64,000 nucleotides of DNA from VXMO01 sp034422835 (GTDB lineage: Bacteria; Chloroflexota; Dehalococcoidia; UBA6926). Positions 14,840 through 22,197 of the stretch are shown piece by piece. The stretch is taken from contig DAOUJJ010000007.1 of assembly GCA_034422835.1 (NCBI GenBank), positions 248,001 to 312,000 on the forward strand, given 5' to 3'. Made by a program: the position numbers and the translations under genes. The notes under the pieces are model-generated. The model did not search any database. It was given only the letters and a program-made list of their open reading frames with translations, and was not told the DNA's origin. Positions within the stretch are counted from its first letter, which is position 1. Each line of letters begins with the position of its first letter.

Positions 14840-15721
14840 ATGTTTGAGGCGTTTACAAATCTTGATCCCACGTGGCTTCTCTACGGAGCACTGACGCTTC
14901 TCCCCCTTATTCTCGGTCTTCTCGGATTCCTTCTCTCAGTCATAAGTCGTCACAAGATGCGTGCCATTGTGTCGATTGGCGTCCTGATGGTTGTAACCGG
15001 CGGTGCGGTTATGGCTTACGAGAGTGAACACGATGGAGACATACCGTCGAATATCGAGGAGGTGAAACGTGTGCCTGAGAGCGTCGAGAACGTCATTCGG
15101 AATGTTATCGGCAATAGAACGGATGATGACATGGCGCAAGGACAACAGGCACAGGCGTCCGCATCAACTTCTACACCGACCCCTACTCTCACGTCCACAC
15201 CAAGACCGAGACCAACGCCTACTGCGTCGTTTGATGCGGATGCTACCTACACCTCAAGTGGCGACCGCACCCCCACCTATGAAGACAGTCCCGACGCCCA
15301 CCGCGACCGTTCGAGAAACTACATTGAGTGGACGACGCGTCCGATGGTGACAGATGGCATCTTGGAGCTTGCAGGTAGCATCCATGAACAACGACAGTCC
15401 GACTGGACGTTCTGCACGGACGGGGTATTTGGGCTTGTGGTGATATACAGATGGCCACCGCCACCGCCATCCCCTGCCGGGTTCGCTTTGACTGAGGAGG
15501 TTGTTGGGTCTGTTATCGAACCGGCGGGTGCTGGATACTTCTACACTGATCTTAGAGCGGACCAAGTCGTAGCCGACGTATGGGAAGTCGATTGTTCGTC
15601 TTTGCGCATCCGCGCGCAGGTTGCTTCTGTTTGGCCCTCAATGTTCAGAGTTGGCATCTGGGCCCAACATCGTCGAGATTCTACCGAGTGGGGTCTTATG
15701 GAGGATGAACGGGCCAAGTGA
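14840..15721 (+). CDS. Hypothetical membrane-anchored protein with Pro/Thr-rich linker
   Basis: 293 residues. Two hydrophobic helices (~residues 12-36 and 44-62) are followed by an acidic region and a Ser/Thr/Pro linker (~112-133, pattern TPTPTLTSTPRPRPTPT) typical of exported Chloroflexota proteins. A C-terminal domain of ~130 residues has Trp, Cys and beta-strand patterns (WTFCTDGVFGLVVIYRW, VADVWEVDCSSLRIRAQV). The linker-type Pro/Thr pattern continues for ~30 codons in another frame around 15240-15320, so an old pair of compensating frameshifts in the linker is possible. No family recognised. Confidence 0.6.
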   Translation: MFEAFTNLDPTWLLYGALTLLPLILGLLGFLLSVISRHKMRAIVSIGVLMVVTGGAVMAYESEHDGDIPSNIEEVKRVPESVENVIRNVIGNRTDDDMAQGQQAQASASTSTPTPTLTSTPRPRPTPTASFDADATYTSSGDRTPTYEDSPDAHRDRSRNYIEWTTRPMVTDGILELAGSIHEQRQSDWTFCTDGVFGLVVIYRWPPPPPSPAGFALTEEVVGSVIEPAGAGYFYTDLRADQVVADVWEVDCSSLRIRAQVASVWPSMFRVGIWAQHRRDSTEWGLMEDERAK

Positions 15722-15864
15722 TTGTACGGCCCTTCATCCATCTCTCTACGACTAGCCTTTGCGAATTCAGGGTACAAATCCCAAATCATGGGCCGACGCT
15801 TGGTATCAGCACGTCGGTCGTCACGGGGAGCCGGCGTAATGACGTCTGGCCGCATAGTTGAGGC

Positions 15865-15896
15865 TTTGGATTCCTCGGCTGCGCTCGGAATGACAT
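15865..15896 (+). repeat. Short dispersed repeat, family B
   Basis: GGATTCCTCGGCTGCGCTCG variant followed by GAATGACA. First of three different repeats packed within 150 nt in the intergenic space before rarA. Confidence 0.8.
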
Positions 15897-15941
15897 GCAT
15901 ATGAGGGTGCGTGGCGGTACGGGGTTTGGTTGGGGCAATGT

Positions 15942-15973
15942 GATTCAGGTTTCCGCTTTCGCGGGAATGACGG
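15942..15973 (+). repeat. Short dispersed repeat, family C
   Basis: CCGCTTTCGCGGGAATGAC core, 45 nt after the family B copy. Confidence 0.85.
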
Positions 15974-15981
15974 AGGGGGCA

Positions 15982-16010
15982 GCCCTTCGACAGGCTCAGG
16001 GTGAACGGGG
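15982..16010 (+). repeat. Short dispersed repeat, family A
   Basis: CTTCGACAGGCTCAGGGTGA core, ending 5 nt before the stop of the minus-strand rarA gene. Confidence 0.88.
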
Positions 16011-16014
16011 GGCG

Positions 16015-17421
16015 CTAGGCGTCTTCTGAATCAGCACTCTTATTGTCGTTAGCATTATCGCGGCGGCGTTTTTCGTAGTCGGCGATGCGGGCCTTGATCT
16101 CGGCTTCGAGGCCCTGCTCCGTGGGCTCGAAGTAGCGGTGGCCTTGAACGGAGTCAGGCCGCATCTGTTGTTCAACGACGTGGCCGGGGAAATCGTGGGG
16201 GTACTTGTAGCCGTTGGCGTAGCCCATGCTGCTCATCAGCGGGTGCGGGGCGTTGCGGAGGTGCAACGGCACAGGCAGCGCGCCGGTGTTGCGGACGTCC
16301 TGCTGGGCGGCAAGGTAGGCCTTGTAGGCGGAGTTGCTCTTTGGGGCGGCGGCGAGATACAGGCAAGCCTCCGCCATGGGCAGGTAGCCCTCCGGCATCC
16401 CGACAAAGTGGACGGCCTGCTGGCAGGCGGTGGCGACGCTGAGCGCCATCGGATCGGCAAGGCCAATGTCCTCGGCGGCAAAGATAACCATGCGCCGCAC
16501 GATGAACAATGGGTCTTCTCCGCCCTCCAACATTCGCGCCATCCAATAGATCGCAGCGTCAGGGTCTGAGGCGCGCATCGATTTGATGAATGCGGAGATG
16601 ATGTTGTAGTGCTCCTCACCGCCCTTGTCGTAACGGACGGCGCGGTGCTGCATGGCATCCTCGATGGTGGCAAGGTCAACCACGCGGCTGCCGTCAGCTT
16701 CGGGCGGCGTGGCGCTGACGGCGACCTCAAGCGTGGTGAGGGCCGCGCGGGCATCGCCGTCCGCCATTGCAATCAGTGCGCTCTCCGCGTCGTCGTCCAG
16801 TCGTGCGTTAAGATTGCCAAGGCCGCGCTCGGGATCGGTAAGGGCGCGGTCGACGAGTTCTCGTATCTCATCCTCGGTCAGGGCGTTGAGGGTGTAGACG
16901 CGGGAGCGGGAGAGGAGCGGCGCGACGATCTCAAACGAGGGGTTCTCCGTTGTTGCGCCGATGAGGGTGACGGAGCCGTCCTCGACGTGAGGCAGGACAA
17001 CATCCTGCTGTGCTTTGTTGAACCTATGAATCTCGTCGATGAAGAGGATGGTGCGCTGGCCGGTGAGGCCGCGGCGCTGGCGAGCGTCGGTAAGGACGCG
17101 GCGGAGGTCTGCGACCCCGGACTCAACGGCGCTGACGGGCTCAAAGTGCGACTGCGTCATGTGGGCGATGATGCGGGCAAGCGTGGTTTTCCCGGTGCCC
17201 GGCGGACCCCACAGGACAATAGACGGAACCTGGTCGGCCTCTATGGAGCGGCGGAGGACGTGGCCCTCGCCAACGATGTGCTGCTGGCCGACGAATTCAT
17301 CGAGGATTGTGGGGCGCATACGGGCGGCCAGCGGCGCCTCATGGGAGAGGCGTTCCTCCCGCTGCTGTTCAAACATATCGGGCCCGGCTGCGGCGGACGG
17401 CTTTCGCGTTTGCCTCGCCAT
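16015..17421 (-). CDS. rarA: Replication-associated recombination protein A (MgsA/RarA)
   Basis: AAA+ ATPase related to clamp loaders and RuvB that acts at stalled replication forks, 468 residues. Motifs are RPTILDEFVGQQHIVGEGHVL, Walker A GPPGTGKTTLARIIA, Walker B FIDEIHRFNKAQQDVVLPHVEDG, sensor 1 IGATTENPSFE and arginine-finger region LLSRSRVY. The C-terminal tetramerisation domain follows (EGGEDPLFIVRRMVIFAAEDIGLADP, YANGYKYPHDFPGH). ATG 17421 is preferred to TTG 17445 because GGGAG lies 5 nt before it. TATAAT at 17491-17486 on the minus strand is a good -10 for this gene. Confidence 0.95.
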   Translation of the reverse strand: MARQTRKPSAAAGPDMFEQQREERLSHEAPLAARMRPTILDEFVGQQHIVGEGHVLRRSIEADQVPSIVLWGPPGTGKTTLARIIAHMTQSHFEPVSAVESGVADLRRVLTDARQRRGLTGQRTILFIDEIHRFNKAQQDVVLPHVEDGSVTLIGATTENPSFEIVAPLLSRSRVYTLNALTEDEIRELVDRALTDPERGLGNLNARLDDDAESALIAMADGDARAALTTLEVAVSATPPEADGSRVVDLATIEDAMQHRAVRYDKGGEEHYNIISAFIKSMRASDPDAAIYWMARMLEGGEDPLFIVRRMVIFAAEDIGLADPMALSVATACQQAVHFVGMPEGYLPMAEACLYLAAAPKSNSAYKAYLAAQQDVRNTGALPVPLHLRNAPHPLMSSMGYANGYKYPHDFPGHVVEQQMRPDSVQGHRYFEPTEQGLEAEIKARIADYEKRRRDNANDNKSADSEDA

Positions 17422-17485
17422 TCGACTCCCGCCCGGGGACGCCAATTCAGATCAGTCCCGCGTCGCCCTGCTACCCCTTGCGGCC

Positions 17486-17491
17486 ATTATA
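17486..17491 (-). promoter_or_regulatory. Consensus -10 (TATAAT) upstream of rarA
   Basis: TATAAT on the minus strand 64 nt before the rarA ATG. The -35 region is not recognisable. Confidence 0.45.
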
Positions 17492-17513
17492 ACGGGGAGG
17501 CAACCACGGAGAT

Positions 17514-18164
17514 TCACCACGATTCGGGTTTGGTGATAATGCCGTGCTCGTCTGTCAGCTGATGGGGGAGTTGGCTCTGAGCGAGGTGTTCCTCCCTGAT
17601 ATTACGGACATAGGTGGCAGACTGCACGAGTTCGCGGCTTACCCTGCGCCTACGGACAACATTGGGATTCATCACAACGACCGGAATACCAACGGTGTCA
17701 CGAACATACCTGACAGCGCCAACGAAATCCGTATCGTCAGAAATCACAGCCGCGTGCTCAAATTCGCCCCGCACCGCCCTCGCAACCATCTGAGTGGCCA
17801 GATTTACGTCGGTCTGTTTTTCTTCGACCCTCAGAACGTGATGGAAAATCGACGGGCCCGTTCGACTGTCGGCTACAGGCAACCACAGCTTCTGTGTCTT
17901 GAAAACACCGAGGTGAATTTCAAGCGCCGGGATGGTTGAAAGAGCTCGTAGATAGACCCTCTGTCGAATCGGTTGAGAACCGCCCGCCGGTCGCTCCTGA
18001 ACGATGGTCGTGAAATAGTAGATGCGTCCTATCCTGTGCTCTGGTAGAACATTCTCGGCCAGCCGCCGAAGATCGAGCCATCTGTACGGCGAATCCTTGA
18101 CGGCTCCGTAGTAGAAGTTGAGCCCGTCGATAAACACGTCCGTCAGCCGCGATGCTAATGCCAT
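17514..18164 (-). CDS. NYN-domain (PIN-like, LabA/DUF88-type) protein
   Basis: 216 residues from ATG 18164. DVFIDGLNFYYGAV at the N-terminus, KQTDVNLATQMV in the middle and HAAVISDDTDFVGAVRYV are the acidic motifs of NYN domains, a PIN-related nuclease-like fold thought to cleave RNA. VVVMNP closes the fold. The frame extends upstream to 18230, but that part crosses a strong hairpin and lacks similarity to the domain, so 18164 is preferred. No antitoxin-like partner is adjacent. Its substrate is unknown. Confidence 0.82.
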   Translation of the reverse strand: MALASRLTDVFIDGLNFYYGAVKDSPYRWLDLRRLAENVLPEHRIGRIYYFTTIVQERPAGGSQPIRQRVYLRALSTIPALEIHLGVFKTQKLWLPVADSRTGPSIFHHVLRVEEKQTDVNLATQMVARAVRGEFEHAAVISDDTDFVGAVRYVRDTVGIPVVVMNPNVVRRRRVSRELVQSATYVRNIREEHLAQSQLPHQLTDEHGIITKPESW

Positions 18165-18197
18165 GAGATGAACAGCCCAATCTATCGCCTTAAAATC

Positions 18198-18221
18198 CGA
18201 GACCGCCCGGAGGCGGTCTCG
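18198..18221 (-). terminator. Strong hairpin with UCCG loop upstream of the NYN gene
   Basis: CGAGACCGCC-TCCG-GGCGGTCTCG forms a perfect 10-bp stem with a TCCG (UNCG-type) loop, followed on the minus strand by GATTTTAAGG. It lies between the TPR gene and the NYN gene, both on the minus strand, and could terminate the upstream operon. The T-run is only four long, so leaky termination or a leader role is equally possible. Confidence 0.5.
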
Positions 18222-18295
18222 CCATGCCATCGAAACGACATGGGTGGTTATGCGTCAATTATGCGACTGGGTGTTTGAGGCGTCAAGGAAACGGA

Positions 18296-19147
18296 TTACT
18301 GAGGACGCTCCGCGGGCGGCATGGAGTCGAGGTTGTTTTGGACGAGCTGGGTGGCGGGGTGGGCCTCGCCGCGGGCCTGTTCCAGGACGCGGCTCGCGCG
18401 TTCAAAGAGTTCCCGCGCGCCCTCCATATCACCCATGTATTGCAGAATGCCCGCAAGGTTGTTGGCGCGGATGGCGACGAGCGGGTGGTCTGCGCCATAG
18501 GCCGCCTCATCTATGTCCATGGCTCGCTGGTACCCCTCACGCGCGCCTTCCAGGTCACCTAGATCGCGGAGCACTCCGGCGATGTTATTGACTTCCGCCG
18601 CAACGACGGGATCGTGCGGGCCGCGCTGTTGCTCATCGATGGCAAGCGCGCGTTCGTAGTACTCTTTTGCGCCGTTGAGGTCGCCGGATTCGTGCGCGAG
18701 ACCGCCGAGATTGTTGATGATGGAGGCGACTATAGGATGGTCGTCGCCGTGGATGGCGGTCAGTATTTCCAGCGCGGTTTCGAGATGGCGCTTTGCATCG
18801 TTGAAGTGCCCCAGTTCCTGCAGGACGCCGCCGAGGTTGTTGTGGACTATTGCGACGGCCTCGTCTCTATCTCCGTAGTGCTGGCGCGCACGGTCAAGCG
18901 CCTGCTCATAGTGTTGGCGCGCGCCGCCCATGTCTCCCAATTCCTGGAAGACGGTGGCGAGATTGTTGAGGTCCTGGATGACATTGGGGTGGGTCTCGCC
19001 GTGATCGCGGCGGTCGATTTCGAGGGCCTTTTGCAGATGCTCCCACGCCGTCAGCGGCTTGTCCTGCTCACGGGCCGACTGCGCCATGGCGCGTAGTTCG
19101 TCGGTCGACGCGGTTTCGCCTGGCTCGTCGGTCATGTCGTTCGCCAT
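18296..19147 (-). CDS. Tetratricopeptide repeat protein (kinesin light chain type)
   Basis: 283 residues built almost wholly from 42-residue TPRs. Each has the pattern NNLA/G..L.E.GD..GA...YE.AL.I....G..HP.VA, and five to six copies run from about residue 20 to 275. The long-period form with the HP.VA turn is the kinesin-light-chain/NB-ARC type, usually a protein-interaction scaffold. No signal peptide or second domain is present, so it is a cytosolic adaptor of unknown partner. Its start overlaps the end of the FabL-like gene by 16 nt, so the two are co-transcribed and translationally coupled. Confidence 0.85.
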   Translation of the reverse strand: MANDMTDEPGETASTDELRAMAQSAREQDKPLTAWEHLQKALEIDRRDHGETHPNVIQDLNNLATVFQELGDMGGARQHYEQALDRARQHYGDRDEAVAIVHNNLGGVLQELGHFNDAKRHLETALEILTAIHGDDHPIVASIINNLGGLAHESGDLNGAKEYYERALAIDEQQRGPHDPVVAAEVNNIAGVLRDLGDLEGAREGYQRAMDIDEAAYGADHPLVAIRANNLAGILQYMGDMEGARELFERASRVLEQARGEAHPATQLVQNNLDSMPPAERPQ

Positions 19148-19929
19148 GTGAGCGTCATTCCGCCATCGACGACGATGGTCTGGCCGATTATCATCTGCGA
19201 TTCCGGCAGACAGAGGAACGCGACGGCACGGGCGATATCTTCAGGCTCAACCATGCGACCGGCGGGGGTTTCGCTTGTTGCTTTGGCAATCATATTCTCG
19301 CGGTCTTCAAAGTGGTCGAGGGCATCGGTCTTGACGAGGCCGCCGGAGACGGTGTTCACGCGGATGCCCTGCGGGGCGAGTTCCACTGCAAGATAGCGCG
19401 TGAGGGATTCAAGCGCGGCCTTGGAGACGCCAACGCTGGTGTAGTCGGCCATGACGCGGGTGGAGCCAAGGCTGGAGATGTTGACGATGGAGCCGCCGCC
19501 CTGAGCGATCATGTGGGGGGCGGCCAACTTGGCAGCGAGCCAGGGCGCGCGGGCGTTGATGCCCATTGTCCAGTCCCAGTGTTTCGGCTCCAACTCCGTG
19601 GCGGCGCGCTGGATGCCGGATGCGGCGTTGTTGATCAGGATGTCGAGTTGGCCAAACGACTCGATGACTTTGGAGATCAGTTCCTCGACCTGATCCGGCT
19701 CGCCAATATGAGCCTTAAAGGATTCCGCCCGTACTCCGTATCGTTCTTTCACAGTCGCGACGGTTTCGGCAGCCTGTTTGGGGTTGCGAAAGAAGTTAAC
19801 GGCGACATCAGCGCCCAACGAGGCGAGTTCAAAAGTGATGGCGCGGCCAATGCCGCGTGAGCCGCCGGTAATAAGGGCGACGCGGCCATCCAAGGGCTTG
19901 CCGGAATCTGAGGCGCTGCGCTGCGTCAT
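19132..19929 (-). CDS. fabL: SDR oxidoreductase, FabL-like enoyl-ACP reductase
   Basis: 265-residue short-chain dehydrogenase. The cofactor motif TGGSRGIGRA sits near residue 22, NNAASGI follows, and the Ser-Tyr-Lys site is read from VNISSLGS and YTSVGVSKAAL. The stretch NTVSGGLVKTDALDHFEDRENM followed by TPAGRMVEPEDIA and IIGQTIVVDGGMTL is very close to the pattern of FabL, the NADPH enoyl-ACP reductase of fatty-acid elongation. A 3-oxoacyl-ACP reductase is the main alternative. ATG 19929 is preferred over the longer frame from 19971. The order rph, fabL-like, TPR on the minus strand suggests one operon. Confidence 0.82.
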   Translation of the reverse strand: MTQRSASDSGKPLDGRVALITGGSRGIGRAITFELASLGADVAVNFFRNPKQAAETVATVKERYGVRAESFKAHIGEPDQVEELISKVIESFGQLDILINNAASGIQRAATELEPKHWDWTMGINARAPWLAAKLAAPHMIAQGGGSIVNISSLGSTRVMADYTSVGVSKAALESLTRYLAVELAPQGIRVNTVSGGLVKTDALDHFEDRENMIAKATSETPAGRMVEPEDIARAVAFLCLPESQMIIGQTIVVDGGMTLTWRTT

Positions 19930-19983
19930 GGTGAGTGCATTGTATCGCGGAGCATGTTGGGCAGAGCGCAAGTGCGTTCGTGG

Positions 19984-20742
19984 CTACGTCAGCGCTGAGA
20001 TGGCGGTCTTTTGGGCGGTGATGAGTTCTCCGATGCCCTGCATCGCGAGGTTGAGGACGGCATCGAGTTGGGCGCGGGTGTATGTTGAGCCTTCCGCAGT
20101 GCCCTGCACTTCCACGAGCCGGCCGGATTCTGTTGCGACGATGTTGAAATCGGCCCCTGCCTCGGAGTCTTCTTCGTAGCAGAGGTCAAGGAGCATCTGA
20201 TCCTCGGATGCGCCGGCCACGATGCCGACTGAGACGGCGGCGACGGGCTCCTTGAGAGGAAAGTCCGGGAAGGGGTCTTCGTCACCGGCTTCCATCGCCG
20301 CGCGCTGCGCCCATCTCAGCGCCTGGTACAGCGCGACGTACGCACCGGTGATGGCGGCGGTGCGAGTTCCGCCGTCGGCCTGGATGACATCGCAGTCGAC
20401 GGTGATGCTGCGTTCTCCAAGCACGCCAAGGTCGGTAACAGCGCGGAGTGATCGGCCAATCAATCGCTGAATCTCCTGCGAGCGCCCGACGTCCCTGCCC
20501 TGCGCCCGTGCGCGGGCGGTGCGGGTATGGGTGGAGCGTGGGAGCATGGCGTATTCCGCCGTGACCCATCCCTGCTGCTGGCCACGCAGCCAGCCAGGGA
20601 CGCGATCCTCGATGGAGGCGGCGCAGAGCACCCTGGTGCTGCCCTGCACGATCAGCGCCGAGCCCTCGGCGTGGTCGAGGTAGCCGGGCGTGATTGAGAC
20701 TGGGCGCAGTTCATCGGCGGCGCGACCGTCAGGACGATTCAT
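19984..20742 (-). CDS. rph: Ribonuclease PH
   Basis: Phosphorolytic 3'-5' exoribonuclease that trims tRNA and other RNA ends. The chain has NRPDGRAADELRPVSI, GSTRVLCAAS, GWVTAEYAMLPRSTHTR, GRSQEIQRLIGRSLRAV, VDCDVIQADGGTRTAAITG (phosphate and metal site) and LDLCYEEDSEAGADFNIV, all in family order. ATG 20742 gives 252 residues, near the usual 240-260; the frame is open to 20898 but the extra 52 residues are not part of the family. It is divergent from the small gene at 20813. Confidence 0.95.
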   Translation of the reverse strand: MNRPDGRAADELRPVSITPGYLDHAEGSALIVQGSTRVLCAASIEDRVPGWLRGQQQGWVTAEYAMLPRSTHTRTARARAQGRDVGRSQEIQRLIGRSLRAVTDLGVLGERSITVDCDVIQADGGTRTAAITGAYVALYQALRWAQRAAMEAGDEDPFPDFPLKEPVAAVSVGIVAGASEDQMLLDLCYEEDSEAGADFNIVATESGRLVEVQGTAEGSTYTRAQLDAVLNLAMQGIGELITAQKTAISALT

Positions 20743-20785
20743 CGTGACCACTCTGTGACAGGTATCAACGTCAGCCATACAGGAA

Positions 20786-20791
20786 TATACT
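20786..20791 (+). promoter_or_regulatory. Probable -10 (TATACT) of the comEA-upstream small gene
   Basis: TATACT 21 nt before ATG 20813, with the ribosome-binding site GAGGAGG between. No convincing -35. It may also drive comEA and comEC. Confidence 0.4.
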
Positions 20792-20812
20792 TTAGCGCAG
20801 AGGAGGTTCGGA

Positions 20813-21010
20813 ATGACAACGGATGAACGGCTCGCCAGGCTTGATGGGAAGTTGGTTGCGTTGAACAGCAATGTTGTGGAACTGCTGAATGCGCACAATG
20901 AACAAATTATCGAGATACGGCGAGACGCACGCTTTACACAGAAGATATGGGTTGCGTTCGCGCAACACTTCGGTCTACCACCTGAGATGTGGCAGGATGA
21001 CCTCCCGTAG
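20813..21010 (+). CDS. Small hypothetical protein
   Basis: 65 residues with a strong ribosome-binding site (GAGGAGG, 6 nt before ATG). The first 40 residues form a heptad-like amphipathic helix (LARLDGKLVALNSNVVELLNAHNEQIIEIRRDA), so a coiled coil is likely. The C-terminus ends FGLPPEMWQDDLP. No family recognised. It ends 5 nt before the comEA-like gene and so is probably the first gene of a competence operon, though a role in DNA uptake is only inferred from position. Confidence 0.6.
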   Translation: MTTDERLARLDGKLVALNSNVVELLNAHNEQIIEIRRDARFTQKIWVAFAQHFGLPPEMWQDDLP

Positions 21011-21015
21011 CGCGG

Positions 21016-22191
21016 ATGGATCGGTCGGCTCCTGGTCCTGGTGATACCCCTGAGGCTGTAGAAGAACCTCGTTCATCGCGGTTAAGGCCAATACTTGCGA
21101 CGGCGCTCCTGGTTGTCGTCGCGGCGGCATTCCTCATTCTCATGGCTCGTGAGTGGGCTTTTGCGCCTGCTCCCGTTGAGATTCAACTCCCACCGCCCGA
21201 ACCGGCAACAACCACCGTTACCGTCCACATTGGAGGCGCAGTCCTCAGGCCGGGGGTGTATTCACTTCCGGCGCGTTCGCGGGTTGTCGACGCGATCGAA
21301 CTGGCCGGAGGACTGACCGAGCAGGCAGACACCGACGCGGCGACCATGGCAGAGGTGCTGGAGGACGGCAACAGTTACATCGTTCCCTCACAAGAGATCA
21401 TCCTGCTTGATAACAACACGGTGGTTGTACACGTTTGGGGTGAAGTGCAGGAGCCCGGACTCTATGAATTGCCGGGGGGCTCACGGGTTACAGACGCATT
21501 GGCAGCGGCGGGGAGATCGACTCAGCGGGGTGATCTGTCCGGTCTAAACCTTGCGGCAGTCCTCGAGGACGGCGCGCGCTATGAGGTGCCGGTTCTGACC
21601 GATTCCGAGATAGAGACTGTCTTCGTTCACGTTGTAGGCGCAATTGAACAACCGGGAACGTACACGTTGACTCCCGGAGCCCGGCTGGTCGATCTGATCA
21701 AGATGGCCGGTGGAGTTTCAGCGGGCGCGGATACGAATGCCGTCGACCTTGCGGTGCGGCTACAAGACGGGCAGCGTTACTACGTGCCGTACCTGGGTGA
21801 GGAGGCGGTGGGTGACGTGACGGTTCACGTCGCCGGCGCGGTGTCGACGCCGGGCCTGTATACGCTGCCGACCGGGACCCGGCTCATCGACGCGATCGCA
21901 GCCGCCGGCGGCGCGCTTTCGACAGCGGACATGCACGCCCTGAACCTGGCAGAGCCAATCCGGGACGGGGCGCGATACGCGATTCCCGTTTTGCGGGCCA
22001 CCGTGAACGTGAATATCGCCAGCGCGAGTGAGTTGGAATCCGTGCCGGGCATCAGCCGAACCGTGGCGCAGGCAATTGTCAATTACCGGGAGGCGTCGGG
22101 CGCGTTCACGGAAGTGGACCAACTGCTGGACGTTCCGGGCATCGGCCCGTCAACACTGGCGGCAATTCGTCCTTTCGTTTCAGTGACCTAG
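21016..22191 (+). CDS. comEA: ComEA-like DNA-binding competence protein with four SLBB domains
   Basis: 391 residues. One membrane anchor (~residues 24-44, LRPILATALLVVVAAAFLIL) is followed by a Pro linker, then four tandem SLBB modules starting near residues 67, 134, 201 and 266. Each begins V.VHV.GAV..PG.Y.L and ends DG..Y.VP. The C-terminal helix-hairpin-helix pair is VNVNIASASELESVPGISRTVAQAIVNYRE then LLDVPGIGPSTLAAIRPF, which binds double-stranded DNA in ComEA. Typical ComEA has one SLBB and ~200 residues, so the fourfold array is unusual. comEC starts 6 nt after the stop. Confidence 0.9.
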   Translation: MDRSAPGPGDTPEAVEEPRSSRLRPILATALLVVVAAAFLILMAREWAFAPAPVEIQLPPPEPATTTVTVHIGGAVLRPGVYSLPARSRVVDAIELAGGLTEQADTDAATMAEVLEDGNSYIVPSQEIILLDNNTVVVHVWGEVQEPGLYELPGGSRVTDALAAAGRSTQRGDLSGLNLAAVLEDGARYEVPVLTDSEIETVFVHVVGAIEQPGTYTLTPGARLVDLIKMAGGVSAGADTNAVDLAVRLQDGQRYYVPYLGEEAVGDVTVHVAGAVSTPGLYTLPTGTRLIDAIAAAGGALSTADMHALNLAEPIRDGARYAIPVLRATVNVNIASASELESVPGISRTVAQAIVNYREASGAFTEVDQLLDVPGIGPSTLAAIRPFVSVT

Positions 22192-22197
22192 CGTGCG

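Noticed and set aside
15069..15350. Alternative Pro/Thr-rich frame as a separate gene
   Set aside because: Low-complexity CCNACN-type DNA yields Pro/Thr patterns in more than one frame; no ribosome-binding site or domain supports it.
13517..16010. Clustered short palindromes considered as a CRISPR array
   Set aside because: The units belong to three different families, spacing is irregular, and the same units are scattered over the whole window. No cas genes.
16609..17562. 317-codon frame antisense to rarA
   Set aside because: Opposite a complete rarA with all AAA+ motifs. Shadow of codon bias.
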